Source: Providencia vermicola
GTDB taxonomy: Bacteria > Pseudomonadota > Gammaproteobacteria > Enterobacterales > Enterobacteriaceae
Assembly (NCBI RefSeq): GCF_010748935.1
Contig: NZ_CP048796.1
Span: forward strand, 1,987,001 to 2,051,000
Direction of reading: 5' to 3'
DNA length: 64,000 bases
Shown: positions 40,583 through 52,496 of the stretch, in pieces
Layout of the letters: every line of letters starts with the position of its first letter
Position numbering within the stretch: position 1 is the first letter of the stretch
Notes under the pieces: model-generated
Databases searched by the model: none
The model's input: the letters and a program-made list of their open reading frames with translations, nothing else
Told to the model about the DNA's origin: nothing
Program-made: the position numbers and the translations under genes

Positions 40583-42049
40583 TTAACTATCTTCATTGAC
40601 ACTCTGTCGACGGAAAGTCACTTGTACTCTGGCGCCGCCAAGTGGGCTATCACTGATCGTGATATTACCGTCATATTGGTCAATAATTTCAAGGGCAATG
40701 GATAATCCAAGGCCTTGACCTGGGCGTAACGTATCTACGCGTTGTCCACGGACGAAAATGATATTACGCTGGCTTTCTGGCACGCCAGGCCCATCATCAT
40801 CAACAGTAATCACTAAACTATCTTGCCCAACAGCTGCTGTCACCTCGACAAATTCAAGGCAATATTTACACGCATTCTCCATAATATTACCCATGACTTC
40901 CATAAAGTCATTTGGTTGGCCTAACCAGGTGATTTCAGGAGAAATATCGACTGTAATCGACACGCCTTTATTTTGATAGACTTTATGTAAAGCACTTGCA
41001 AGGCTATCTAACACAGAGGGGACTGAGGTGATTTCGCGTAACATCAGGTTATTATCGCCTTGAGTAGAAGCACGGTGTAAATAGTAACCAACCTGTTGAG
41101 AGATACGACCAATCTGTTCTAACATGATAGGCTCTGCTTGCTCAATGGTCATTTGCTTCCCTGTTCGCAGTGAACGCAAAGTCGATTGCAAAACGGCCAA
41201 AGGCGTTTTTAAGCTATGTGTTAAATCAGAAAGGGTAGTGCGATATTTGCTATAACGTTTGCGTTCATTAGTCAGCAAGTTATTTAAATTGCGAACTAAG
41301 CCACGTAATTCATTTGGTGGGTTTTCATCCAACATTTCACGTTCGCCTTTTTCGAGGCTACTAATTTGTGATACTAAAGATTTTATTGGACGTAAACTCC
41401 AATATGCAGCCAGCCAAAGTAGTGGAATCACTAAAATTAAGTTAGCCAGCAGCACATAACCAAACCACTCCCAAACTAAGCCTGTTTTTTGTAAGTCTTG
41501 GGGTAACGTATCAACCACAACAATAGTAAGGGGAGGGAGATTTTCTGTTGCGCCATATTGGTTTACTGAAACGGAATGCGTTAATGGCTCATCGTTGTGG
41601 TTCATATCATCTAACTTGCTGTTAAATTCCGGATTATTTTGTAACAGCTGGCGTGTTTCACCAATATCGGTATCAATTTCGTACAGGCCTTCTTTTTTTA
41701 GCCAATCACGACGAATAAGATTTTCGACATTAGGCACTTCACGTTGTCGCCAAAGTACTTGTCCATTTTCATTATAAATGATGATAAGTGTTGGATTATT
41801 CAGTGTGAAATTTGGCGGTACACGAATATCAATTTTGTTATTTTGCCACTGAACTAGGCTATAAATAAGATTACTTTGGCTACGAAGTAAGGTGTATGTG
41901 GTTTTATCAAAGCTAATCAGATAGCCTAATATCGCAACGATACCGTAAGAAAGCGTAAGCGCGAGGATAACCGCTGAGGTGGCACATAAAAAACGTGCTC
42001 TCAGCGATAAAGGTTTAAGTTTAAATTTTTTTGAACGCATATTAGCCAT
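40583..42049 (-). CDS. phoQ: Sensor histidine kinase PhoQ
   Basis: The 488-residue protein has two membrane helices (about 20-45 and 192-216), a periplasmic PDC-like sensor, HAMP, the phosphorylated His278 in [14 protein letters not shown], and ATP-lid motifs [14 protein letters not shown] and [11 protein letters not shown]. It senses low Mg2+, acid and cationic peptides and phosphorylates PhoP. The membrane-facing acidic patch, EDDDDAE in E. coli, is DDMNHNDE here (147-154), so fewer acidic residues. It overlaps phoP by 8 bases. An alternative ATG is three codons in. Confidence 0.95.
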   Translation of the reverse strand: MANMRSKKFKLKPLSLRARFLCATSAVILALTLSYGIVAILGYLISFDKTTYTLLRSQSNLIYSLVQWQNNKIDIRVPPNFTLNNPTLIIIYNENGQVLWRQREVPNVENLIRRDWLKKEGLYEIDTDIGETRQLLQNNPEFNSKLDDMNHNDEPLTHSVSVNQYGATENLPPLTIVVVDTLPQDLQKTGLVWEWFGYVLLANLILVIPLLWLAAYWSLRPIKSLVSQISSLEKGEREMLDENPPNELRGLVRNLNNLLTNERKRYSKYRTTLSDLTHSLKTPLAVLQSTLRSLRTGKQMTIEQAEPIMLEQIGRISQQVGYYLHRASTQGDNNLMLREITSVPSVLDSLASALHKVYQNKGVSITVDISPEITWLGQPNDFMEVMGNIMENACKYCLEFVEVTAAVGQDSLVITVDDDGPGVPESQRNIIFVRGQRVDTLRPGQGLGLSIALEIIDQYDGNITISDSPLGGARVQVTFRRQSVNEDS

Positions 42050-42716
42050 TCACATCAAAGCGATAGCCTTGTCCACGGACTGTCACTATCACATCTTTTG
42101 CGTGGAATTGTTGTATTTTCTTCCGTAACCGCCCCATTAATACATCAATAGTGTGACTCTCACGCAGCTCCGCGTCAGGGTACAGCTGACGCATTAAGGA
42201 ATCCTTACTGACCACTTTGCCGTTATTGCGGAGCAAGGTTTCAATAATGGTGTATTCAAAAGCAGTTAATTTAACGGACTCACCATTTACCATAAATTCT
42301 TTTCTTGATAAATCAATGACAAAGCCATCTAACTCTAAAATTTGAGAGGCAAGTCCACTGTTTCTCCGCATCAATGCTTGCATCCTAGCGACTAGCTCTT
42401 CAAGGTGAAAAGGCTTGGTGACATAGTCATCTGCACCACTGTTTAATGCTTGTACTTTCTCTTGCCAGCTTTCACGCGCTGTCAGCACTAAAACAGGGAT
42501 ATTGATTTGTGTGCTACGCCAGCGTTTAATCATGGATAAACCATCTTCATCGGGTAAGCCGAGGTCAACCATTGCAATATCTGGGCGGCTTTCATGTAGA
42601 AAATAGTCAGCTTCTTTAGCGTCTTCAGCTGCATCAACTTGATGACCCAGTTCTTTAAGTTGTACAGTTAAGTGGTGACGAAGAAGAGCATTGTCTTCAA
42701 CGATAAGAATTCGCAT
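42042..42716 (-). CDS. phoP: Response regulator PhoP
   Basis: The 224-residue OmpR-type regulator has the acidic pocket (VEDNA), phosphorylated Asp51 in [11 protein letters not shown], and Lys in [14 protein letters not shown], followed by a winged-helix domain with [15 protein letters not shown]. It controls Mg2+ transport and lipid A modification genes. A PhoP-box-like direct repeat lies upstream, consistent with autoregulation. Confidence 0.96.
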   Translation of the reverse strand: MRILIVEDNALLRHHLTVQLKELGHQVDAAEDAKEADYFLHESRPDIAMVDLGLPDEDGLSMIKRWRSTQINIPVLVLTARESWQEKVQALNSGADDYVTKPFHLEELVARMQALMRRNSGLASQILELDGFVIDLSRKEFMVNGESVKLTAFEYTIIETLLRNNGKVVSKDSLMRQLYPDAELRESHTIDVLMGRLRKKIQQFHAKDVIVTVRGQGYRFDVNG

Positions 42717-42830
42717 CTAAAACCTCATATTAAAGAAGAATTACAGGTTACTTGACGATAGTTATCGCCATAATAGTCGCACTAGAGGGGATATGGTAAA
42801 AAGATATGTGCTTTACAACAAGAGATTAAG

Positions 42831-42847
42831 TAAACCAAAGGCAAACA
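42831..42847 (-). promoter_or_regulatory. PhoP box upstream of phoP
   Basis: Read on the minus strand, TGTTTG-N5-GGTTTA matches the PhoP direct repeat (T/G)GTTTA-N5-(T/G)GTTTA with a single mismatch. It is about 115 bases before the phoP ATG, in the position expected for positive autoregulation. Confidence 0.65.
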
Positions 42848-42932
42848 AAACAGAGATATGTCAAAAAAAGAGAAAAGTAAGCGAAGAATTCTTCGCCTAC
42901 TTGATTCCACTAAGACTTATTGAAATAAAACG

Positions 42933-44953
<2,021 letters not shown>

Positions 44954-44955
44954 AA

Positions 44956-46059
44956 TTACTCCTGAATACGGGATTCAATAATACCGCCACCTAAGCATAC
45001 CTCATCAAGGTAAAACACAGCAGACTGACCTGGGGTAACCGCCGCCACTGGATAGTCGAAAGTGACTTCAACTTTACCTTCATTGAGCGGGGTAACAGTA
45101 CAAGGGATGTCTGCTTGGCGATAGCGCGTTTTAACAACACAGCGTAGTGTTTGTGTTAATGGCTCTCTATCAACCCAGTCTAATTGTTGTGCGATCAGTC
45201 CTGTAGACATTAGCCTTGGGTGCTCATGGCCTTGCGCAACAATCAGCTGATTATTTTCAACATCTTTATCGACGACATACCAAGGTTCATCTGAACCTTC
45301 TTTTGTTCCACCAATACCAAGTCCTTTACGCTGACCGAGCGTGTGGTACATCAATCCTTCATGCTCGCCGATGGTTTCACCTTCAACAGTAACAATAGGA
45401 CCTGGCTGTGCAGGTAAATAACGACCAAGGAAATCACGGAATTTTCGCTCACCAATAAAACAAATACCGGTTGAATCTTTTTTCTTTGCGGTGACCAATC
45501 CAATTTCTTCAGCGATACGGCGAACTTCAGGTTTTTCTAATTCGCCAACAGGGAACAGACTTTTACTGATTTGTTCATAGCTGAGTGTATAAAGAAAATA
45601 ACTTTGATCTTTATTACTATCCAAGCCGCGAAGTAATTGGCTTTTACCATCAACATCACGACGGCGGACATAATGACCAGTTGCAATATAATCTGCACCG
45701 AGATCTTCTGCTGCAAATTCAAGAAATGCTTTAAACTTAATTTCTTTGTTGCATAGAATATCTGGATTTGGTGTGCGTCCAGCTTTGTATTCAGACAGGA
45801 AATGTTCAAAAACATTATCCCAATATTCTGCTGCGAAATTGATGGTATGAAGTTCAATACCTAATTTATCACAAACGGACTGCGCATCAGCCAAGTCGGT
45901 CGCTGCGGAGCAATACTCCTCATCGTCATCTTCTTCCCAGTTTTTCATGAACAGACCAACAACCTGATACCCTTGCTGCTGGAGCAAATAAGCTGAAACG
46001 GATGAGTCAACACCACCGGACATACCGACGATGACTTTTTTTTGGCTGTTATCTGACAT
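44956..46059 (-). CDS. mnmA: tRNA-specific 2-thiouridylase MnmA
   Basis: The 367-residue protein has the PP-loop GMSGGVDSS, the catalytic Cys in [12 protein letters not shown], the second Cys in [11 protein letters not shown], and a C-terminal beta-barrel. It transfers sulfur to U34 of Lys, Glu and Gln tRNAs. First gene of mnmA-hflD-purB, with about 200 bases separating it from nudJ. Confidence 0.97.
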   Translation of the reverse strand: MSDNSQKKVIVGMSGGVDSSVSAYLLQQQGYQVVGLFMKNWEEDDDEEYCSAATDLADAQSVCDKLGIELHTINFAAEYWDNVFEHFLSEYKAGRTPNPDILCNKEIKFKAFLEFAAEDLGADYIATGHYVRRRDVDGKSQLLRGLDSNKDQSYFLYTLSYEQISKSLFPVGELEKPEVRRIAEEIGLVTAKKKDSTGICFIGERKFRDFLGRYLPAQPGPIVTVEGETIGEHEGLMYHTLGQRKGLGIGGTKEGSDEPWYVVDKDVENNQLIVAQGHEHPRLMSTGLIAQQLDWVDREPLTQTLRCVVKTRYRQADIPCTVTPLNEGKVEVTFDYPVAAVTPGQSAVFYLDEVCLGGGIIESRIQE

Positions 46060-46262
46060 GTAATACTCTCACTGCGGAAAAATTAAGCCCCATACTTTAC
46101 CATGTTGTCCCCTTGTTACGCCAGCGTTAGCCGGGGGAATATTCTTATCGTTCGTAACAGATTACATCTTCACCGTATTGAGGCACGCCATTGCCATGAC
46201 AACATAGCTGGGATGTATCTTTAATCAGCCATCTATAGGCTGTTATTATGGTGGAGCATTGA

Positions 46263-46712
46263 TTATCGATAGTGATCACCAAATGCACCAAGTACATCAA
46301 GAGGATAGCTAGTTCCTTCAAGGAAACATCGAATACTTTCAGCAACAAGTGGAGAGCGTAAGCATTGACTTTCAAGAATATCTTGCGCACTAACCCAGTG
46401 ACAGCAAGAGATATCGCTATCTTGAGGTTGAGTTTCACACTGTTCAGTCAGCGCTAAAGAAAAGAGAAAACGTATAAACGGTGTCTCATCAGGCGCAAGC
46501 CATTGATGAATTTTAATGAGCCTTTGAGGCTGTCCCTTGATCCCTGTTTCTTCGAACAGCTCGCGTTCAGCAGCAGCGAGTAGCGTTTCATTCGCTTCTA
46601 AATGACCGGCTGGTTGATTCCATGTCGCTTTACCATTAACTAGCTCTTCAACAACTAAAAATTTATCGTTTACATGGACAATTGTTGCAACGGTAACGTG
46701 AGGTTTAAACAA
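46263..46712 (-). CDS. nudJ: Nudix phosphatase NudJ
   Basis: The 149-residue protein contains a full Nudix box, [23 protein letters not shown] (37-59 approximately). NudJ hydrolyses nucleoside di- and triphosphates and HMP pyrophosphate. Its start overlaps the rluE end by 8 bases, so the two are coupled. Confidence 0.93.
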   Translation of the reverse strand: MFKPHVTVATIVHVNDKFLVVEELVNGKATWNQPAGHLEANETLLAAAERELFEETGIKGQPQRLIKIHQWLAPDETPFIRFLFSLALTEQCETQPQDSDISCCHWVSAQDILESQCLRSPLVAESIRCFLEGTSYPLDVLGAFGDHYR

Positions 46713-47370
46713 GAGTGATCTCCTTCCATTCGCCTGGCAATAAATTATTCAGTGTATATTCACCGATCTGGTAACGGACCAATCGTAAAGTCGGGAAGCC
46801 AATATTTGCGGTCATTCGCCTGACTTGGCGATTTCGCCCCTCATTAAGCGTGATTTTTAACCAACTTGTTGGAATGTGTTTTCGTTCACGGATAGGGGGC
46901 ATTCTTGGCCATAACCAACTTGGCTCATCGACTAATTCGATACCTGCGGGGCGAGTTGGTCCGTCATTGAGCACTAAACCGCGACGAAACTTTTCTAGCG
47001 AGGTTTCGTCAGGAATGCCTTCGACTTGTGCATAATAAATTTTATGCGTATTTTTGTGTGGCTGCGTTAAGTGCGCTTGCAATTTTCCATCATTGGTCAA
47101 AATTAAGAGGCCTTCACTGTCACGATCTAATCGACCAGCCGCATAAACGCCTGTAATAGGAATATATTTTTTTAAGGTATCTCGGCCTTGCTCATCGGTA
47201 AATTGAGGGAGCACATCAAAGGGCTTATTAAATAAGATGACTTTGCGTGCAACGACTGATTTAGGTTTAGATGAGAATGCATGAGAATGATTAGAGGCTG
47301 GTTTGCGAACAAACTTACGTTGACTTTTTTTATTGGCTGGAGGCTTTGCTTTATGATTCGCTATGGGCAT
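46705..47370 (-). CDS. rluE: 23S rRNA pseudouridine(2457) synthase RluE
   Basis: The 221-residue RsuA-family enzyme has a basic, disordered N-terminus (about 1-40), then [14 protein letters not shown] and the catalytic Asp in [22 protein letters not shown] is the second family motif. It makes pseudouridine in 23S rRNA. It lies upstream of nudJ and is divergent from icd, as in E. coli. Confidence 0.94.
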   Translation of the reverse strand: MPIANHKAKPPANKKSQRKFVRKPASNHSHAFSSKPKSVVARKVILFNKPFDVLPQFTDEQGRDTLKKYIPITGVYAAGRLDRDSEGLLILTNDGKLQAHLTQPHKNTHKIYYAQVEGIPDETSLEKFRRGLVLNDGPTRPAGIELVDEPSWLWPRMPPIRERKHIPTSWLKITLNEGRNRQVRRMTANIGFPTLRLVRYQIGEYTLNNLLPGEWKEITLV

Positions 47371-47569
47371 GGGAACTCATTTTAACCGATTAATATTGTA
47401 TTAATAAAACTCAGGCCAGCATTCTACTGACTGATTTTTTTAGTCTAGTTGATTTTCACACAAAATGACACCGGGATAAGCGTGAGCGAAGCAAAACTAA
47501 AATACAGGGCTAATTCAAGCAGTAAAATCATAATAGGATACGATAAGTTAATAAGCAAAGAATAACGCT

Positions 47570-47668
47570 ATGGTATTTATTTCAGTATTATCAATCGCAT
47601 GAGGACACGCCATTTCACTTATCCTTGTAGGATTTTTATTAGGTATTTACCAAATTAGCCACAGTTAA
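47570..47668 (+). pseudogene. Possible remnant of a small membrane protein
   Basis: ATG 47570 starts MVFISVLSIA, then TGA at 47600-47602, then GHAISLILVGFLLGIYQISHS and a TAA, all in one frame. The part after the TGA looks like a single membrane helix with a polar end. If the TGA was once TGG, this was a 32-residue membrane protein. There is no similarity I can name, so chance remains possible. Confidence 0.25.
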
Positions 47669-47853
47669 CGAGCAGAAAACGGTGGGTACTTAATCCATCT
47701 ATTTAAAAAGCGTCATTGTCAGCAGCTGTAGATTGATGCGATGTTATTTCCGTTAATCGATAAATAACGGTTTACAGTAATTTGCTATTTTCGGAGCAAT
47801 GTACTCACAAAATATCGTTGTTTCTCTATCATTTTGAGGGGGATAAATAGAAA

Positions 47854-47991
47854 ATGCGTTCGATTTACATGTGTCAAACATACTGTAAAAAATACCTATC
47901 AGGTAGAAAGGCGACTGAATTTTCTATTGGCACTTTTGTCTTAAAAAGATTGGATAAATCCGTTTTATTTAAAAATAAACATAACGAATAA
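47854..47991 (+). CDS. Possible 45-residue basic protein
   Basis: The frame MRSIYMCQTYCKKYLSGRK...LFKNKHNE is 45 codons with GAGGGGGA 11 bases upstream of the ATG. The composition is basic (about 10 Lys/Arg) with two Cys, not simple AT-rich noise. I recognise no family. Coding is plausible but unproven. Confidence 0.3.
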   Translation: MRSIYMCQTYCKKYLSGRKATEFSIGTFVLKRLDKSVLFKNKHNE

Positions 47992-48396
47992 ATATATTCA
48001 TATAGACTCAGTGATATTTAATAAATTACGTTAATATAAAAAATACATTAACAAATATTATATATATAAATTAAATAAAATTTAACAATGCTATTGATTG
48101 AAAGTGACCTGTTAATAGTTTCTTTTTTCACCAATTTTTTATTGGTTTAATAAATTATTGCTACGACATAATTTTTATGTGATATCGCCAATAATTCAAA
48201 GGGATTTGTAATGTTATGATTTTAATCCGATTCTTTCTTTTTTATAGGGATGTAACAATCATTGATAAACACGTTTAATGCGATCCACATAAAACCTTGA
48301 ACGACTAACCATTGGCGTTAGAGAAAGATTGAAGTAGTATTGACGGGTCTCTTACAAAAAATTAACAAGCAAATGCGCAAGTGAAAGGAGAGGTTA

Positions 48397-49650
48397 ATGG
48401 AAAGCAAAGTAGTAGTTCCGGCAGAAGGCGCTAAAATTACCATTGATGCCAAAGGCAAACTGAATGTTCCAAACAACCCAATCATTCCCTACATTGAAGG
48501 TGATGGTATTGGTGTTGATGTAACTCCAGCGATGTTGAAAGTGGTTGATGCGGCAGTTAACAAAGCCTATAACGGCGAGCGCAAAATTTCCTGGATGGAA
48601 ATCTATACCGGCGAAAAATCTACTCAATTATATGGTAAAGATGTTTGGTTACCGCAAGAAACTCTCGATTTAATCCGTGATTACCGTGTTTCGATTAAAG
48701 GCCCTCTGACAACCCCAGTTGGTGGTGGTATTCGTTCTTTGAACGTTGCACTACGTCAACAGCTTGACCTCTACATCTGCCTACGTCCAGTTCGTTACTA
48801 TAAAGGTACACCAAGCCCAGTTAAACAGCCTGAGCTGACTGATATGGTTATTTTCCGTGAGAACTCAGAAGATATCTATGCAGGTATTGAATGGAAAGCG
48901 GGTAGCGCAGAAGCAGATAAAGTCATCAATTTCCTGAAAAATGAAATGGGTGTCACCAAAATTCGTTTCCCAGAAAACTGTGGTATTGGTATTAAGCCTT
49001 GCTCAGAAGAAGGGACAAAACGTTTAGTTCGTGCGGCGATTGAATATGCGATCGATAATGGGCGTGATTCAGTTACTCTAGTGCATAAAGGCAACATTAT
49101 GAAGTTTACTGAAGGTGCCTTTAAAGATTGGGGTTACCAACTAGCTCTAGAAGAGTTTGGCGGTGAATTACTTGATGGCGGCCCTTGGGTTAAAATTAAG
49201 AATCCAAAAAATGGCAAAGATATCATCATTAAAGATGTGATTGCCGATGCCTTCTTGCAACAAATTCTGCTGCGTCCAGCGGAGTATGATGTTATCGCAT
49301 GTATGAACCTAAATGGTGACTATATTTCTGACGCATTAGCGGCACAAGTTGGTGGTATTGGTATCGCTCCAGGTGCAAACATTGGTTCAGAATGTGCGCT
49401 GTTTGAAGCAACACACGGAACAGCACCTAAATATGCAGGTCAGGATAAAGTGAACCCAGGTTCAATTATTCTTTCTGCTGAGATGATGTTACGTCACATG
49501 GGCTGGACTGAAGCCGCTGACCTTATCGTTAAAGGTATGGAAGGCGCAATCGAAGCTAAGACCGTAACTTATGACTTCGAACGTCTGATGGATGGCGCTA
49601 AACTACTGAAATGTAGCGAGTTCGGCGACGCAATCATCAAACACATGTAA
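48397..49650 (+). CDS. icd: Isocitrate dehydrogenase (NADP+)
   Basis: The 417-residue protein closely follows E. coli Icd (416), including the phosphorylation-site serine in [27 protein letters not shown], the substrate Lys in [12 protein letters not shown], and [24 protein letters not shown]. It makes 2-oxoglutarate and NADPH in the TCA cycle. The icd 3' end is a known phage-insertion site in E. coli, and conserved order stops here. Confidence 0.97.
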   Translation: MESKVVVPAEGAKITIDAKGKLNVPNNPIIPYIEGDGIGVDVTPAMLKVVDAAVNKAYNGERKISWMEIYTGEKSTQLYGKDVWLPQETLDLIRDYRVSIKGPLTTPVGGGIRSLNVALRQQLDLYICLRPVRYYKGTPSPVKQPELTDMVIFRENSEDIYAGIEWKAGSAEADKVINFLKNEMGVTKIRFPENCGIGIKPCSEEGTKRLVRAAIEYAIDNGRDSVTLVHKGNIMKFTEGAFKDWGYQLALEEFGGELLDGGPWVKIKNPKNGKDIIIKDVIADAFLQQILLRPAEYDVIACMNLNGDYISDALAAQVGGIGIAPGANIGSECALFEATHGTAPKYAGQDKVNPGSIILSAEMMLRHMGWTEAADLIVKGMEGAIEAKTVTYDFERLMDGAKLLKCSEFGDAIIKHM

Positions 49651-49672
49651 TTTATTACGTGGTGTGATTAAT

Positions 49673-49700
49673 AACGGGAGCTTAATAGTTCCCGTTTTTT
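49673..49700 (+). terminator. Terminator of icd
   Basis: AACGGGA pairs with TCCCGTT across a 10-base loop and runs into a T6 tract, 22 bases after the icd stop. Confidence 0.8.
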
Positions 49701-49789
49701 ATTGTCACATTTGAAGTGGTTATCAAAAATAGCCTACATTATCTACAGATAATTTATATCTTGATGACATCGTCCTAAGGAAAACTAGT

Positions 49790-50410
49790 ATGAGAGTATT
49801 CAAGTATAGAGGTGGAGATAAAGATGTGTTTTCAAGGGATTTATCTTCATTAGAACAGGATTATTTTTGGTCTCCTAATTATGATAAGTTAAACGACCCA
49901 TGTGAAGGTCTAGTATTAACAGATCAAGTATTTGATCAATTAGATGTTTTAAATAGTGCGCTTGGTAATACAAAACAAACCTCTTTAAATTCACTTGATT
50001 CATTAAAGGAAGCATTTAGTGATTTAATTGCTACTAAAGATAAGTCTGGAATTTATTCTTTGAGTAAGACTTTTACTCATGAATTGTTATGGGCGCATTA
50101 TGCTGATAGCCATAATGGTTTTTGTATTGAATATGATTTAGATAAGTTGTGTGAATTTGAAGGTGCTAGATATTCTATTTTTGATGTCATATATCAAAAT
50201 AAACCACCGATAATAAATGTTGACGATATATTTGCATCGGATGCGCAAAATGAAGTTATTCAAAAATTAACAAGTGTAAAGTCTAAGAGGTGGGACTATG
50301 AACAAGAAATTAGAATTATCACACCGAGTAAGGGTAAACAGTATTACGATTTCAGGGCTGTAAAGGCAATTTATTTTGGTTTGCGAATGTCCGAAAAAAA
50401 ATACGGTTGA
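49790..50410 (+). pseudogene. DUF2971 family protein, N-terminal part of a frameshifted gene
   Basis: The 206-residue frame starts well (AAGGA before ATG 49790) and has DUF2971 features: MRVFKYRGG, the FWSPNYDKLNDPCEG segment, LLWAHYADSHNGFCIEYD and KRWDYEQEIRII. It stops abruptly at TGA 50408 just after an A8 tract (50394-50401). One added A would restore the frame into LIMKTLQGRGVKYFQM, the usual DUF2971 continuation. So the gene carries a one-base loss, or is read by slippage on the A-run. Function of DUF2971 is unknown, with frequent links to defence-type and mobile loci. AT-rich, unlike icd. Confidence 0.75.
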
Positions 50411-50565
50411 TCATGAAAACCCTTCAAGGAAGGGGAGTTAAATATTTTCAAATGCAGCTTAAATCTAATTCATACGAATTGACATATCAACGACTAGATG
50501 ACTTGTATCCTACACAATAAAAGTACAAGTATTCAATTTCCCCTATTGATGAATATACTATTGAT

Positions 50566-50838
50566 GTGCAAAACTTAGATAATAAATGGAGCAAATATAA
50601 ACCTTATTTATTTAAATTAGCAGAGATAGTTAGAAGAGAACCATACTGTCAAGAAGTCACAATGGTTACTCTTGATACTACAAAAAGTACAATTGATAAT
50701 CCTATTTTCTTTGCTCTATATAAGAGAGTGGAACATAAATACCTAAGAATGAGCTTAACTATCAATCAGATCGATGAACAATTCGCGTTAATTGAAGATT
50801 TAGATGAAAATTGGTGTAGCTTACATGCTAAAGCTTAA
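50566..50838 (+). pseudogene. C-terminal part of the broken DUF2971 gene (or separate 90-residue protein)
   Basis: The frame that continues DUF2971 after the A8 slip runs to a TAA at 50518-50520, and then, still in phase, continues KYKYSISPIDEYTID and on from GTG 50566 to 50838. The last 90 residues (DNKWSKYKPYLFKLAEIVRREPYCQEV...) would thus be the tail of one original protein of about 349 residues, now split by a frameshift and a nonsense codon. It might alternatively be expressed alone from the GTG, but I see no ribosome site there. Confidence 0.5.
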
Positions 50839-50867
50839 TTAGTAACTCAGTCTCTTGAAAAGGACTT

Positions 50868-50969
50868 ATGAACAAAAAGCACCTCACAATGTGGGGGGGG
50901 GTTATGACACTGTTCTTATCAATTGACCATGACATTCTATTTCTCGTATTGAGTATTGATAAGAAGTAG
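50868..50969 (+). CDS. Possible 33-residue small membrane protein with a G9 tract
   Basis: ATG 50868 has AAAAGGACTT just upstream. The frame reads MNKKHLTMWGGVMTLFLSIDHDILFLVLSIDKK and ends at TAG, followed at once by another ATG in the same phase. A run of nine G (50893-50901) lies inside. Hydrophobic enough for one weak helix. No family recognised; may be a decayed or phase-variable small protein. Confidence 0.25.
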   Translation: MNKKHLTMWGGVMTLFLSIDHDILFLVLSIDKK

Positions 50970-51071
50970 ATGACAACGAATACCGTTGGCTTAGTTGTTT
51001 TATCAGTTATTTTGGTGATTTTTTATTGTCTGAAATCTGCAATTATCCTAGTATTTACGTACTTAACTTAA
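50970..51071 (+). CDS. Possible 33-residue single-helix membrane protein
   Basis: The frame MTTNTVGLVVLSVILVIFYCLKSAIILVFTYLT is almost entirely one hydrophobic segment. Its ATG touches the TAG of the preceding small frame (AAG AAG TAG ATG), so translation could be re-initiated. It ends 23 bases before the next exported-protein gene. No independent ribosome site; evidence is the composition and arrangement only. Confidence 0.25.
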   Translation: MTTNTVGLVVLSVILVIFYCLKSAIILVFTYLT

Positions 51072-51094
51072 CTTAAATATGAATATGGTGATGT

Positions 51095-51625
51095 ATGAAA
51101 AAGGGAGTTGTAGCTGGTTTATTAACAATGGCTTGCTTTAATGGTTATACAGCGGAGCTAAATAATGAAACTAAAGCGCCATTCGGCTTGAAGTGGAAAC
51201 AAAGCTTTGAAGACGTCAATAAAAATGAAGATATCGATTTAAGAAATTGCAAAAGTATGCGCGAATATAAGGCATGCGATATCGATTTGTATTTTTCAAA
51301 TGATAAAGCGCCTTTCACTCCGTGGACTATGAATGCCATACTGTTATTTAAAGATAACGAGCTGATTTCAGTGACAAATGGGTATCATGTGAGTGAATCT
51401 AAAAAGAGTGATTGCGGTAGCATACCTGAAGAAATTAAGTACCTTTCGAGTCTGGGTGTTGACACGACACAATTAACGGAATTAACAAAATTATGCGCCA
51501 CTTTCGAAAATAAGGGTATAAAGAAAACCATTAAAACACACTATGGTACTGTCGAGTTTGTCGTCATGAAAGTTCCTTTTGGTGAAGTCATTGGTATCAC
51601 CACTTATAAATTGGATAATCAATAG
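51095..51625 (+). CDS. Hypothetical exported protein
   Basis: The 176-residue protein has a signal peptide (MKKGVVAGLLTMACFNGYTA, cleavage near residue 20) and a mature part with four to five Cys (NCKSMREYKACDIDL, DCGSIPEE, LCATFEN) that could form disulfides in the periplasm. APFGLKWKQSFEDV is the kind of start seen in uncharacterised secreted enterobacterial proteins. I do not recognise the family. It is followed by another small exported protein. Confidence 0.6.
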   Translation: MKKGVVAGLLTMACFNGYTAELNNETKAPFGLKWKQSFEDVNKNEDIDLRNCKSMREYKACDIDLYFSNDKAPFTPWTMNAILLFKDNELISVTNGYHVSESKKSDCGSIPEEIKYLSSLGVDTTQLTELTKLCATFENKGIKKTIKTHYGTVEFVVMKVPFGEVIGITTYKLDNQ

Positions 51626-51735
51626 AATTTGCACTTCCACTCAGTTAATATTCCGATGCTCACTCTTGAATTGAGGTTGTGGGACAGCGTTAGAAGCTGT
51701 ATTTTGCTTTATTACTGATAAATCATAAATTACTT

Positions 51736-52272
51736 GTGAATATGATGAAAAAAGCTCTCTCTTCAATTGCTCTGCTATTTGTACTTCCTTGTATATTTAG
51801 TGTCAGTGTTGCTGATACTAATAACAAAATACAAAAAATTGAAAAACTTCCTCAACCATACTCCGAGAGTGACTTATATGGCTATTGGTTTGATGCTTAT
51901 AACACTCCAGAAATAAAAATTCTTAAACTTATGATACTAGCTCCAGATGGAGTTGCGATAGACTCATTATTGATTCAAGCAGGGAATGATGTCGAAGAGG
52001 TAAAGCAGGAATCTAGATGGCGTTTTGACCCAAAATCCAGTGTGCTAACGCAAGAAGTCACCAGCATGACTTATACAATCAATGGGAAAGTAGAACCAAA
52101 AGATCTTGGTAAGATAGAACCGGTAAAAGTTTCAGTTGTTATTCAGAAGAGTGGTGATGATATTTATATGGGTACCGTTTCTAGTGATGGAACGTTAGAA
52201 ATTTACCAAAAAATAACGAAAGCAATGAAAGATGAAATTCATAAAAAAGCACATGGAAATGTATACGAATAA
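51736..52272 (+). CDS. Hypothetical exported protein
   Basis: The frame opens at GTG 51736; ATG 51742 and 51745 are equally possible starts and give a normal signal peptide (MKKALSSIALLFVLPCIFSVSVA, then DTNN). The mature part has YGYWFDAYNTPEIKIL and repeated beta-strand-like segments (SVVIQKSGDDIYMGTVSSDGTLEIYQKI), like a lipocalin-type small barrel. No family recognised. Neighbour to another exported hypothetical gene, so they may belong to one acquired piece. Confidence 0.6.
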   Translation: MNMMKKALSSIALLFVLPCIFSVSVADTNNKIQKIEKLPQPYSESDLYGYWFDAYNTPEIKILKLMILAPDGVAIDSLLIQAGNDVEEVKQESRWRFDPKSSVLTQEVTSMTYTINGKVEPKDLGKIEPVKVSVVIQKSGDDIYMGTVSSDGTLEIYQKITKAMKDEIHKKAHGNVYE

Positions 52273-52496
52273 AATTCAATATCACTTTGATATCTTTCCC
52301 AATAATCTGACCGCACCGTTGATTGAGGGAAGTTCGAATTTTGAGGCGTGTAGCTTTAAGTAATTTTATTCAGACTCTGTTATCGAACGCTTCAATGCCG
52401 ACAAACGTAATAATCAAAAATTGCTGACTAAGGCAAGCTGTTCTGGGTGGATAAAACCCAATATTCTCTTGTTTACATTTTTGCAAATGTACTTCG
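52273..52496. other. Interval without a supported gene
   Basis: About 220 bases between the exported protein and the zinc-ribbon gene, and about 150 more after it before the heat-shock promoter. A plus-strand frame here overlaps the zinc-ribbon gene antisense and has no family features. I see remnants-like sequence but nothing nameable. Confidence 0.4.

Larger units (their letters stand above)
47371..48396. other. Long rluE-icd intergenic region
   Basis: About 1 kb with no large gene. It holds a 32-codon membrane-helix frame interrupted by TGA (47570-47668), a 45-codon frame with a good ribosome site (47854-47991), and a very AT-rich stretch (47950-48200). The icd promoter and leader fill the right end. 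Confidence 0.5.

Noticed and set aside
49600-50900. Phage attachment duplication of the icd end
   Set aside because: I searched downstream by eye for a repeated copy of the icd 3' end and saw none; no integrase is present in the window.
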